NCBI GenBank assembly: GCA_016290715.1
Contig: JAEEUY010000094.1
Location: 1-36,595 of the forward strand
Direction of reading: 5' to 3'
Source: Bacteroidales bacterium
Lineage (GTDB): Bacteria; Bacteroidota; Bacteroidia; Bacteroidales; WCHB1-69
Length of the DNA: 36,595 nucleotides
A program made the translations under genes and the position numbers. The notes under the pieces are model-generated. The model did no database searches, was not told the DNA's origin, and saw only the letters and a list, made by a program, of their open reading frames with translations. Shown piece by piece: positions 23,939 through 31,935 of this stretch (position 1 is its first letter; each line of letters starts with the position of its first letter).

Positions 23939-24322
23939 ATGAAGAGATTTTTAGTGATATTGTTTGTGCTCAGTGGATTAACCTTTTGTGTGAAACAAAT
24001 GTCTGCACAAACATCGCAAGTGAATGTAACTGCTGAACAGTTAGGATATTATATTGGTCATCAAGATGGATTAAAAGCAGGCTTGATGTTAGCAGAGGGA
24101 ATGGATTCCGCTGTTATTTTTGAACATATTGATGCGGTTAATCATCGTATGGAGGCAGCGGGCGGCTTCGCTCATCGTGTTAAAGTGGTTGGCACAGAAT
24201 CCGTTTCAGAAAATGAGACGAAGGTAACGCTAAGTTATGAATGTAAAAATGATAAAGTTATTGAGGTCTATTATTTCTTATTGATTGATAATCAATGGAA
24301 ATGGAATGGCAAGAAATTATAG
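23939..24322 (+). CDS. Small exported protein of unknown function
   Basis: From ATG 23939 this is 127 residues: signal peptide MKRFLVILFVLSGLTFCVKQMSAQ, then about 103 mature residues. The mature part opens with a helix ('TAEQLGYYIGHQDGLKAGLMLAEGMDSAVIFEHIDAVNHRM'). It ends in two or three beta strands, 'HRVKVVGTESVSENETKVTLSYECKNDKVIEVYYFLLIDNQWKW'. That arrangement resembles small NTF2-like/DUF4878-type periplasmic proteins, but I do not recognise the family. There is one cysteine in the mature part and no catalytic motif. It stands alone between divergent and convergent neighbours. Its last Leu codon (TTA) is also the complement of the asd stop, so the two genes overlap by six bases tail to tail. 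Confidence 0.7.
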   Translation: MKRFLVILFVLSGLTFCVKQMSAQTSQVNVTAEQLGYYIGHQDGLKAGLMLAEGMDSAVIFEHIDAVNHRMEAAGGFAHRVKVVGTESVSENETKVTLSYECKNDKVIEVYYFLLIDNQWKWNGKKL

Positions 24323-25306
24323 ATGCCAGATGTCAATCAGTTTTTGCATGATTTGAATCGCATTAGTGGCGGCTCCTTTACGCAGATTATCCGCAACAAC
24401 CCACATATTCAGACTATTGGGTTGTGATTCGTCTCTTCTTAATCTTCCTACCCATACCTCGTCTTTATTTTGCACATAGCGGGGCATCGGATACTTGTTT
24501 TCTTCCGGATCATCATACAACTTAATGCCTGGCATCTTTTGTAAAAGATGGCGTACATCTTCTATATCGTAGTCGTTGTAAAACTCAACGTTAATAGATT
24601 CGGAGTGACCGCCTATTACGGGAACACGCGCTACCGTGGCCGTTACCATAATGTTTTTGTCCGATAGGATTTTTCGTGTTTCGTTTACGAGCTTGAGTTC
24701 TTCTGTTGTGTAGCCGCTCTCTTCAAAGGTTCCACCATGTGGAAGTACGTTCAAATCAATTTCGTAAGGGTAGGCTTTATCACACTCTTCTCCCGCCCGT
24801 TCCGACATCAGCTGGTTCACCGCTTTCATTCCCGTGCCCGTTACCGCCTGATACGTTGATATAACCAATCTTTTGATTTTGTATTTCCAATGCAGAGGCG
24901 CTAAAGCTAATACCATTTGTATGGTTGAACAGTTGGGATTGGCTATGATTCTATCGGTGGCACGTACACTGTCAATGTTGATTTCCGGGACCACCAGCGG
25001 AATATGTTCATAGTTGCGCCAAGCAGAAGAATTGTCAATGACGGTAGTTCCCTTTGCCGCAAATTGTGGCGCATAGGTGAGAGAAGCCGCGCTCCCAGCC
25101 GAAAAAATTGCGAAATCAGGTGCTGCCTCAATGGCTTGTTCAACAGACAGCACTTTGAGCGTGCGACCGGCAAACAGAATCTCTTTCCCTACCGACCGTT
25201 GTGAGGCTGCAGGAAGTAATTCACACTTGGCAAAACCGCGTTCTTCCAATACTTTAAGCATAACACTGCCCACTAATCCAGTGGCACCGACTAATGCAAT
25301 TTTCAT
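24317..25306 (-). CDS. asd: Aspartate-semialdehyde dehydrogenase
   Basis: A 329-residue NADPH-dependent enzyme that reduces aspartyl phosphate to aspartate semialdehyde. This is the branch point to lysine/diaminopimelate, threonine and methionine. The Rossmann motif is 'VGATGLVGSVML' (6-17). The catalytic cysteine is Cys126 in 'NPNCSTIQM', and 'VSTYQAVTGTG' and 'RVPVIGGHSESINVEF' hold the substrate-binding and base residues. Length and motifs fit the standard bacterial class. It is monocistronic, transcribed divergently from the lamin-tail gene and convergent with the small exported protein. Confidence 0.96.
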   Translation of the reverse strand: MKIALVGATGLVGSVMLKVLEERGFAKCELLPAASQRSVGKEILFAGRTLKVLSVEQAIEAAPDFAIFSAGSAASLTYAPQFAAKGTTVIDNSSAWRNYEHIPLVVPEINIDSVRATDRIIANPNCSTIQMVLALAPLHWKYKIKRLVISTYQAVTGTGMKAVNQLMSERAGEECDKAYPYEIDLNVLPHGGTFEESGYTTEELKLVNETRKILSDKNIMVTATVARVPVIGGHSESINVEFYNDYDIEDVRHLLQKMPGIKLYDDPEENKYPMPRYVQNKDEVWVGRLRRDESQPNSLNMWVVADNLRKGAATNAIQIMQKLIDIWHL

Positions 25307-25342
25307 TTTTGTTTCTCTTTTTTATTAATAAACGTTAAAACA

Positions 25343-25374
25343 CTTGACTTTGGGAAGCAAAGATACTAAATTTG
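25343..25374 (+). promoter_or_regulatory. Promoter for the lamin-tail protein gene (CTTG, 20 bases, TAAATTTG)
   Basis: TAAATTTG at 25367-25374 is an exact -7 match. CTTG at 25343-25346, three of four bases of the -33 box, lies 20 bases upstream. Start would be near 25381, 38 bases before the ATG. It overlaps the asd promoter on the other strand. Confidence 0.55.
25358..25365 (-). promoter_or_regulatory. -7 element for asd
   Basis: TATCTTTG on the minus strand, an exact TAnnTTTG, about 50 bases upstream of the asd ATG. It sits back to back with the plus-strand element at 25367-25374, with one base between them. Confidence 0.5.
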
Positions 25375-25418
25375 TAAATCGTTTTTGATGATATCACTAT
25401 TTTTAACTAACACTTACT

Positions 25419-28022
25419 ATGAAAAAACTTAAATGGCTTACAACTACTCTATTAGTGTATTTTCCACTCTTTCTTTTTTCACAATTTTATGATGATTTTT
25501 CGGATGGGAATTTCTCTGATAATCCTATTTGGAGTGGAGATACTGGTAAATTTATGGTGAATGAACAAAAACAATTGCAATTATGGGACAATGGAGGCGG
25601 AGTCGCACAATTGTCGCTGAATAGTGGCTGGGATGAAACCCCAACAGAATGGCGAATAAGTGTGAAAATGTCTTTCGCCCCATCCGATCGCAATTATGCA
25701 TGTATTTATCTTTGCGCAAATAGTGCTGATTTTCAGTCGGATAGTCTGAAAGGATTTTTTCTCAAAATGGGAGAGTCGGGAGCAGGGGATGTCGTTGAAC
25801 TTTTTTATCAGGAAAATGGTCAGTGTTTTTCGGTCTTTCGCGGGGTAACGTCTATCGCTGCAGCGTTTTCTTATAATATAAAGGTAACGAAAGATGCTAC
25901 GAATTTATGGCGTTTATATATTGATGCATATCAAAATGGTGCGTATCAAGAGGAAGCAAGTGCGTATGGTTATTTTAATGCTTCTGATTATCAATATTTT
26001 GGAATAAAGTGCTGTTATACTTCCACCAATGCCAACCGTTTCTTTTTCGATAATATCTATAGTGGACCACCATGTATAGATACAATTCTCCCTCATTTGC
26101 AAACGTTGGACGCGTCAGATGAGGGTAAATTATTGCTCATCTTTGATAAAGCGATGGATTCTTCTTTGACATTTACAGAAAATTTTGTACTTGTGAATGA
26201 ACAAGTTTCCCCGATTTTTTGTGAATGGGGAAGGGCGACTGCCGATAGGGTGGTGCTCTATTTTGATACGATTTTTCAGGAAAGAGTGCCGTATGAACTT
26301 CTGATAAGAGATTTGTATTCGTGGAATGGCTTGCCGATGCACGATACCACCGCTCATTTTTGCAATTATCATATTTGCAGAAATGAAATAATTGTCAGTG
26401 AATTGATGGCCGTTCCGAATCCCCCTGTGCAACTTCCCGCCTGCGAATACATAGAACTGTTTAATCGATTGCCATTGGATGTTGCCCTGTCGCATTGGAC
26501 GCTTCGAATAGGAAATGCGGTCAAGTATTTACCTGACATTTTTTTGCCCCCTCGCTCAGCAGTATGCATTGTTCCTGCCAATTATCAAAATGATTTTATG
26601 GGTGTGCCCAATGTGGTTGCCGTATCATCCTTGGGAATCGCTGATGAAGAGCAGGTGTTGTCGTTGTATGATGCAGAGGAAAAGCTTATTTACCACTTGC
26701 ACGCAGATAGAAAGTGGCATACCCATAGTTTAAAGCGCTTAGGGGGATGGTCTTTGGAAATCATGGATGTGGATAATCCTTGTGGTGGTAAGGAAAATTG
26801 GGCTTCGAGTGAAGATGTCCGTGGGGGAACGCCGGGAATGCCCAATTCCGTTGCAGCTGAAAATCACGATTGGGGCTCTCCTGTATTGGAAAAAATTGTG
26901 GTACAAGATGAAAAAAATATCCGTGTTTTTTTTGATGAACCTCTTTATGTTTCCGAGGATACATTAAATCCTATGTTTTTTTCCATAGATCGTGGAATAG
27001 TGTGTGTATCTGCCAAACCGATTCCGCCTGATTATAAAAGTATTCTTTTGACATTGTCGGAAGATTTGGAACAAAATCTTATTTATACATTGACAATCAA
27101 TGGTTTGGTGGAAGATTGTGTGGGTAATATGATGCATCAGGGACTGTTCGGTGAATTTGCTTTGCCGAATCAGCCTGTTTCTAACGATATTATAATTAAT
27201 GAGTTGCTGTTCAATTCTTTTGAATCAACAGATGCTCCCTATATTGAATTGTATAACCGTTCAGATAAGGTAATTGATATAGGGAATCTCTATTTGGGTG
27301 TTGGGAATGGGGACTATCCTAAAAGTGTGGTGCCTATGGTGGAAGATGGATGGCAATTGTTTCCTAAACAATATGTAGCTATTTGTAAGGACAAATCATT
27401 AACAGAAACCCAATATATTGTTCAAAATCCGAAATCGTTGGTTGAAAATTCCAAATTTCCTGTTTTGCCGAATAGTGGAGGTACTGTGCACATTCTGACA
27501 CCTTCGTACGAACACATCGATCGGTTGATCTACGACGAGAAGATGCACTATAGCTTGTTGCAGTCGGTGGATGGGGTCTCTTTAGAACGATTGCACTTTG
27601 ATTCTCCTACGCAGGAGAGTTCCAATTGGAAATCTGCAGCAGGAAGTGCGGGGTGGGGGACCCCTGGCTATCTTAATTCCCAATTCTCAGAATTGGCTTC
27701 TGCTGACGAAATTGTACAAGTGGTTCCGCCTCTTTTTTCACCCGATAACGACGGGTTCGATGATTATGTGGAAATATATTGCTCTTTTACAGAGGCAGAA
27801 AACAGGGTTTCAATCGCCATTTATGATCCCCAAGGATATAGGATTAAAGTGCTTTCTAATAATCAGATATGTGGAATGCAAGAGCGATTTGTCTGGGATG
27901 GTATGGCGGATAATGGGAGCGCCGTCGCCAACAATCTCTATGTTGTTAAAATTGACTGGTGGAATAAAAATGGCAAACACCGTTCCATAAAAAGGTGTGT
28001 GGCGTTGGCGAGAAGATTATGA
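25419..28022 (+). CDS. Large secreted multidomain protein with two lamin-tail (LTD) domains
   Basis: An 867-residue exported protein with signal peptide MKKLKWLTTTLLVYFPLFLFSQ. Visible modules in order: a LamG-like beta-jelly roll (about 25-210), an SbsA-type Ig-like domain (about 215-315), and LTD 1 (about 322-440, 'IIVSELMAVPNPP...EYIELFNR'). A second SbsA Ig-like domain (about 490-580) follows. LTD 2 ('DIIINELLFNSFESTDAPYIELYNR') begins near 589. A C-terminal FlgD-like Ig domain (about 771-867) has 'FSPDNDGFDDYVEI' and 'FVWDGMADNGSAVANNLYVV'. No enzyme motif is seen. Such proteins in Bacteroidetes are probably surface or secreted adhesive proteins. The terminal domain may serve sorting by the type IX system, but this is unproven. 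Confidence 0.8.
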   Translation: MKKLKWLTTTLLVYFPLFLFSQFYDDFSDGNFSDNPIWSGDTGKFMVNEQKQLQLWDNGGGVAQLSLNSGWDETPTEWRISVKMSFAPSDRNYACIYLCANSADFQSDSLKGFFLKMGESGAGDVVELFYQENGQCFSVFRGVTSIAAAFSYNIKVTKDATNLWRLYIDAYQNGAYQEEASAYGYFNASDYQYFGIKCCYTSTNANRFFFDNIYSGPPCIDTILPHLQTLDASDEGKLLLIFDKAMDSSLTFTENFVLVNEQVSPIFCEWGRATADRVVLYFDTIFQERVPYELLIRDLYSWNGLPMHDTTAHFCNYHICRNEIIVSELMAVPNPPVQLPACEYIELFNRLPLDVALSHWTLRIGNAVKYLPDIFLPPRSAVCIVPANYQNDFMGVPNVVAVSSLGIADEEQVLSLYDAEEKLIYHLHADRKWHTHSLKRLGGWSLEIMDVDNPCGGKENWASSEDVRGGTPGMPNSVAAENHDWGSPVLEKIVVQDEKNIRVFFDEPLYVSEDTLNPMFFSIDRGIVCVSAKPIPPDYKSILLTLSEDLEQNLIYTLTINGLVEDCVGNMMHQGLFGEFALPNQPVSNDIIINELLFNSFESTDAPYIELYNRSDKVIDIGNLYLGVGNGDYPKSVVPMVEDGWQLFPKQYVAICKDKSLTETQYIVQNPKSLVENSKFPVLPNSGGTVHILTPSYEHIDRLIYDEKMHYSLLQSVDGVSLERLHFDSPTQESSNWKSAAGSAGWGTPGYLNSQFSELASADEIVQVVPPLFSPDNDGFDDYVEIYCSFTEAENRVSIAIYDPQGYRIKVLSNNQICGMQERFVWDGMADNGSAVANNLYVVKIDWWNKNGKHRSIKRCVALARRL

Positions 28023-28925
28023 TGCCTCCACTTCCCTTTGTTTGTAAGCATAAAAGAGGAAGATGGCAGTAAGTAAAACCCCACTAATCATGGCAATAAT
28101 AGTGATGGCTGTATTGCCCTCTTGAAAGTAAAAATCACTCTCATCGTAAAGAGCCCCTGAATTTTGGAAGGCAGCGATGGCGGATAAGGCATTGTTAAAA
28201 AAATGGGCGACAATGGGAACCCACAACGAACGGCTCCATACAAAGAGATACCCCAAATAGGCGCCTAAAACCAAACGCGCTAGAAATCCACTGAACTGGA
28301 AGTGTATCGTACTAAAGATAAATGCGGTAACCCAAATGGCAATGTGTTCGCTTTTGAACCATTCCCTGAAAAAATTCTGAAGTGTTCCACGGAAAAAAAA
28401 TTCTTCACAAATAGCGGGAAAAATAGCGCAAACCAGTAGGTTTAGAAATAGACCATGCCACGTGGTATCAGAAAAAATAATCTCTAAAATGCGGTTGCTG
28501 CTCTCTTCCATATCAGCAAACATTTGTGCGATATTTCCTGGCAAGGGAATTAGTTCGTTGCATTTGATCAAAAGTGCGATACAAGGAATGAGCGTGAAGC
28601 ATAAGATGAAAGCATATACAAAAAAAACTTTCTTTTGGGGAAGCCGTCCGGACAATGAATAAGAGAAGCATTGGCATTGCTTGCAATAAGAAAATAATAA
28701 TGCAGGAATGAAAAAAGTGCCAATCGCCGACAAACCCTGTACCAATCGTAAACCATGAGGTGTCTGGAAGTCGCCTTCACCAATAAAAAAATGAGTTAAA
28801 AAAACTGAAAAAGCGCTGAAAACAATCATTCCGGCTACAACAAGAAATAGCAAGAATAGCAACTGGACAAAATACTTTTTATCTTGTAAGAAAGGGGTTT
28901 TGGAAAATAATAATCTATTGTTCAT
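28017..28925 (-). CDS. CPBP-family intramembrane glutamic protease (Rce1/Abi type)
   Basis: A 302-residue protein with about eight membrane segments. The CPBP signature is intact: Glu174-Glu175 with Arg179 (CEEFFFRG), His208 in 'FSTIHFQ', and His241-x3-Asn245 ('HFFNN'). Family members include CAAX prenyl proteases and bacterial proteins whose substrates are mostly unknown. It is probably active. The gene overlaps the end of the OmpA/PorE-like gene by 11 bases, so it is the third gene of the GldA-like/PorE-like/CPBP operon. At its other end its TAA stop overlaps the stop of the lamin-tail gene by six bases. Confidence 0.88.
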   Translation of the reverse strand: MNNRLLFSKTPFLQDKKYFVQLLFLLFLVVAGMIVFSAFSVFLTHFFIGEGDFQTPHGLRLVQGLSAIGTFFIPALLFSYCKQCQCFSYSLSGRLPQKKVFFVYAFILCFTLIPCIALLIKCNELIPLPGNIAQMFADMEESSNRILEIIFSDTTWHGLFLNLLVCAIFPAICEEFFFRGTLQNFFREWFKSEHIAIWVTAFIFSTIHFQFSGFLARLVLGAYLGYLFVWSRSLWVPIVAHFFNNALSAIAAFQNSGALYDESDFYFQEGNTAITIIAMISGVLLTAIFLFYAYKQREVEAS

Positions 28926-30945
28926 TAATTAAAAATACGGTTCTACGATTCTTGGCTCTTCCTGCTTCGGTGGCATTGCTGGCAATGGGTTTGCTCTCGC
29001 CGTACCCTTTGTAAGTCATGCGGTTTTTTGGTATCCCTTTTGTTATTAGGTAGTTATAAACGGCTTCTGCACGATGTTCGGAAAGAATAAGGTTGGTTTG
29101 GTCGTTGCCGACATCATCGGTATGTCCTTGTATCTCCACCTTGATGGTCGGATTGTTTTTTAAAAATTCAGCAAAGAAATCAACTATTTTTTCTGAAGTG
29201 GGGGTAAGGGTGAATGAGTTGGTCTTAAAATAAATATCATGCAAATCACAGATTTTCCCCACTTCTATTTTCTTTACTTCGGCATTAGAGGTGATGACGT
29301 TTTGGTCAGACTCTGCAGGGATGGTGAGCATTTTGGTGTCATAAGCATATCCCTCTTGTTTGATGTTAACAATGAGATTTTGCTCTTTTTCTGCCACCAC
29401 TTCGGTGGCTAAGGCATATTGCCCTGTGTTTTCATTTGCTTTGGTGGTACTGATGATGTTGGCGTTTTCATCGCGTAACTCAACTACCGCTTCAACTCGC
29501 TCTTTGTCATCGGTTGAAACAGTTCCTTTTACAATCATCATACTTTTCGGCCGGGCCGCTTCATATAACTCAAAACGATAAATATTCCAATCTTTCATCT
29601 CCAAGTTATTAGACGAAAAATAGGCTGTCTGACCATTCAGGCTAACAAAAAAATCCACTTCATCATTTTCAGAATTAATAGGATAGCCGATGTTGACAGG
29701 TTTTGACCATGTGCCTTTCTCCGTCATCTTTGAATAGAAAATATCTTGTCCGCCCATACCATCGTGTCCGGAGGAAGAAAAATAGAGTGTTTTGCTGTCC
29801 GTGTGCAGGAAAGGAGAGCGCTCATTTCCTTTGGTATTGATAGTAGCCCCCAAATTGACGGGATTTTGCCAATTTCCATTGGCATCACGTTCACTCATCC
29901 ATATATCTGTCCCGCCGTAACTTCCGTTGGCACGATCACTGGCAAAAAACAGGACATTGCCGTCGGAACTTAAAGAGGGTTGTGATTCCCATGAATCAGG
30001 ACGATTGATTTTGTCGCCCAAAGAACGGGGATCTGACCAGTCGCTCCCATCAAAAGTGGCATAATACAAATCGTAATTGGGATACATATACTCTTTGTTA
30101 GTGGTGGGATCTTTCAGTTTCACTTCTGTCATTTTGGCAAAAATAAGCAAGTCATTCGACAAATTAATCGTTGGACTTCCTTCGTTGCTTGACTCATTGA
30201 AAGGATAGGGAAGTGGCTGCCCGACTCCGTAGCCGCCCAAAGTATTGCGTTGGCTGTAGGAAAATAACTCTTTGTCAATGGTAACGGTGCCAAATTGCTG
30301 TTTTTCTTGAACGGGTTGGCGGCGGGTAAAATAGAAAAACTCCCCATCGGGTGATAAGGTTGCCAAATACTCATCGTTTTCCGTTGAAATGCCCTCTATA
30401 GCGTGTGGCTCAAATGGTACAGGATTATTCAAAAGCTGGTCAAAGAATTTGGATTTGCTTATAATCATTTCCGCCTCTTCAATATCACTGATCTCTTTCA
30501 CCAAATCAGGATTTTCAATCAACACTTTGGCATGCTTGATGGCAGAGGCAAAATCTTCTGTAAGGTAGGCCACTCTGGCGGCATAAAGGTGTATTTTGAT
30601 GCGGTGATAGGGGCATACAGCATACATCCGGTCGGCAGCGTCAATAATCACTTTGGCATCTTGTTTTCGTTCTATGTATAAGTTATTTAGTTCGATAGGC
30701 AGATAGTAACTTAGCGCTAAATAATAATTTGCTTCCAAATGTTCGGGATAGGCATCTAAAATATCCCGATAAATCGCATTGGCATCCGCCTTTTTCCCGT
30801 GAATTTGCAAATCACGCGCTTTTTTGAAATTCTTTTCAGTCTGTTTATCAAATTTTTGAACACACGGATCCCCTTCATCTTGTGCAAATGAAGGCGTGAT
30901 AATAAAGCAAAATAATAGCCCTAATATTATTGTTAACCGCTTCAT
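28915..30945 (-). CDS. PorE-like exported protein: TPR, PD40 propeller, CarbReg, OmpA domain
   Basis: A 676-residue protein with signal peptide ending at SFAQ. Modules in order: TPR helices (about 34-150, 'AYPEHLEANYYLALSYYL'), PD40/WD40-like propeller blades (about 190-460, 'SPDGEFFYFTRR', 'LFFASDRANGSYGGTDIWM', 'LYFSSSGHDGMGGQDIFYS'), and a carboxypeptidase-regulatory-like beta domain (about 465-560). The C-terminal OmpA peptidoglycan-binding domain has 'IQGHTDDVGNDQTN', 'SEHRAEAVYNYL' and 'KNRRTVFLI'. This domain order is that of Porphyromonas PorE, an accessory part of the type IX secretion machine, though many Bacteroidetes carry paralogues. No lipobox cysteine is seen at the signal cleavage site. 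It follows the GldA-like gene by 18 bases. Confidence 0.88.
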   Translation of the reverse strand: MKRLTIILGLLFCFIITPSFAQDEGDPCVQKFDKQTEKNFKKARDLQIHGKKADANAIYRDILDAYPEHLEANYYLALSYYLPIELNNLYIERKQDAKVIIDAADRMYAVCPYHRIKIHLYAARVAYLTEDFASAIKHAKVLIENPDLVKEISDIEEAEMIISKSKFFDQLLNNPVPFEPHAIEGISTENDEYLATLSPDGEFFYFTRRQPVQEKQQFGTVTIDKELFSYSQRNTLGGYGVGQPLPYPFNESSNEGSPTINLSNDLLIFAKMTEVKLKDPTTNKEYMYPNYDLYYATFDGSDWSDPRSLGDKINRPDSWESQPSLSSDGNVLFFASDRANGSYGGTDIWMSERDANGNWQNPVNLGATINTKGNERSPFLHTDSKTLYFSSSGHDGMGGQDIFYSKMTEKGTWSKPVNIGYPINSENDEVDFFVSLNGQTAYFSSNNLEMKDWNIYRFELYEAARPKSMMIVKGTVSTDDKERVEAVVELRDENANIISTTKANENTGQYALATEVVAEKEQNLIVNIKQEGYAYDTKMLTIPAESDQNVITSNAEVKKIEVGKICDLHDIYFKTNSFTLTPTSEKIVDFFAEFLKNNPTIKVEIQGHTDDVGNDQTNLILSEHRAEAVYNYLITKGIPKNRMTYKGYGESKPIASNATEAGRAKNRRTVFLINEQ

Positions 30946-30963
30946 TATAAATAAGTTGTTTTT

Positions 30964-31689
30964 TTATCTTAAAGTAAGTGCGTGGAATAATTCTTCAATA
31001 GAGTGGTCTTTCATTCCCCTCCGTTCGGCATCAGCACGAAGTTCGTTTAAAGTGGCATCGGCTACAATTTCTCCCTTGTTGATGATGATTGCCCGATCGC
31101 ACATGGCCTCCACTTCCTGCATGATATGAGTGGATAATAATACGGTTTTGGTTTTTCCACACCGGCGAATCAAATCACGAATCTCAACCAATTGGTTAGG
31201 GTCAAGACCTGAAGTGGGTTCGTCTAAAATAAGTACTTCAGGGTCGGCGATAAGTGCTTGTGCTATCCCCACACGCTGTTTGTACCCTTTCGATAGCAAG
31301 CCGATTTTTTTGTGCATCTCTGGTACAAGTCCAATCTCTTCAATAATTGCTGATACTCTCTGTTTTTTATTGGGGATTTTATGAATGCCAGCAATAAAAT
31401 CAAGAAATTCGGTAACATACATATCAACGTATAACGGATTTTGCTCAGAAAGGTAACCAATTTTTTTTCGTAGATTTAAGGAGTCGTTCCAAATATCTAA
31501 TCCACAAACAGATACATCTCCAGCAGTGGGTGGTTGATAACAAGTGATAATTTTCATCATGGTGGATTTTCCTGCCCCATTAGGACCTAAAAAGCCGACA
31601 ATTTCACCTTGTTTTACTTCGAAACTAACATTTTTTAACGCCCATTGCGTCCCAAACTGTTTTGATACGTTCTTGACAATAATTGACAT
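30964..31689 (-). CDS. GldA-like ABC transporter ATP-binding protein
   Basis: From ATG 31689 (MSIIVKNVSKQFG) this is 241 residues. The longer in-frame start at 31761 lies upstream of the -7 element at 31707-31714, so I reject it. The sequence has Walker A 'GPNGAGKST', signature 'LLSKGYKQRVGIAQAL', Walker B 'VLILDEPTSGLD' and the switch His in 'LLSTHIMQEV'. The text 'GEIVGFLGPNGAGKST' and 'IGYLSEQNPLYVDMYVTEFL' is close to my memory of GldA, the gliding-associated ATPase of Flavobacterium. No permease partner (GldF/GldG) is present in the window, so the true partner is elsewhere. Gliding itself is not implied. It heads the operon with the PorE-like and CPBP genes. Confidence 0.85.
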   Translation of the reverse strand: MSIIVKNVSKQFGTQWALKNVSFEVKQGEIVGFLGPNGAGKSTMMKIITCYQPPTAGDVSVCGLDIWNDSLNLRKKIGYLSEQNPLYVDMYVTEFLDFIAGIHKIPNKKQRVSAIIEEIGLVPEMHKKIGLLSKGYKQRVGIAQALIADPEVLILDEPTSGLDPNQLVEIRDLIRRCGKTKTVLLSTHIMQEVEAMCDRAIIINKGEIVADATLNELRADAERRGMKDHSIEELFHALTLR

Positions 31690-31706
31690 TCTACCAAATT
31701 TTTCCG

Positions 31707-31714
31707 CAAAAGTA
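31707..31714 (-). promoter_or_regulatory. -7 element for the GldA-like operon
   Basis: TACTTTTG on the minus strand, an exact TAnnTTTG, 18 bases upstream of ATG 31689. It sets the short protein start. No -33 TTTG at normal spacing. Confidence 0.5.
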
Positions 31715-31853
31715 CATATTTTTTGAGAAGAAAAGGGGCTCTCCACTTGAAATTGTTGCATATTTTTTTCGAAAAAATCACCATAAGGGAATCTTCATTA
31801 TTTTTTTTTGAAGAAATTTAATGCGAAAAAAGATTCGTTCCATTGAAAAACAT

Positions 31854-31861
31854 TATTTTTG
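31854..31861 (+). promoter_or_regulatory. -7 element for the tyrosine ammonia-lyase gene
   Basis: TATTTTTG, an exact TAnnTTTG, 74 bases before the ATG at 31936. It lies in a 246-base divergent region shared with the GldA-like operon. The leader holds AAGGAG at 31892-31897, too far (38 bases) from the ATG to serve it. Confidence 0.5.
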
Positions 31862-31935
31862 CAAACTTTAGGAGAAAAAAGAAAAGAAATTAAGGAGATA
31901 TATAACATACTGTTAATAAATAATTTATCGTAATT

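Noticed and set aside
31690..31761. N-terminal extension of the GldA-like ATPase by 24 residues
   Set aside because: It would start upstream of the exact -7 element, and the family starts at MSI.
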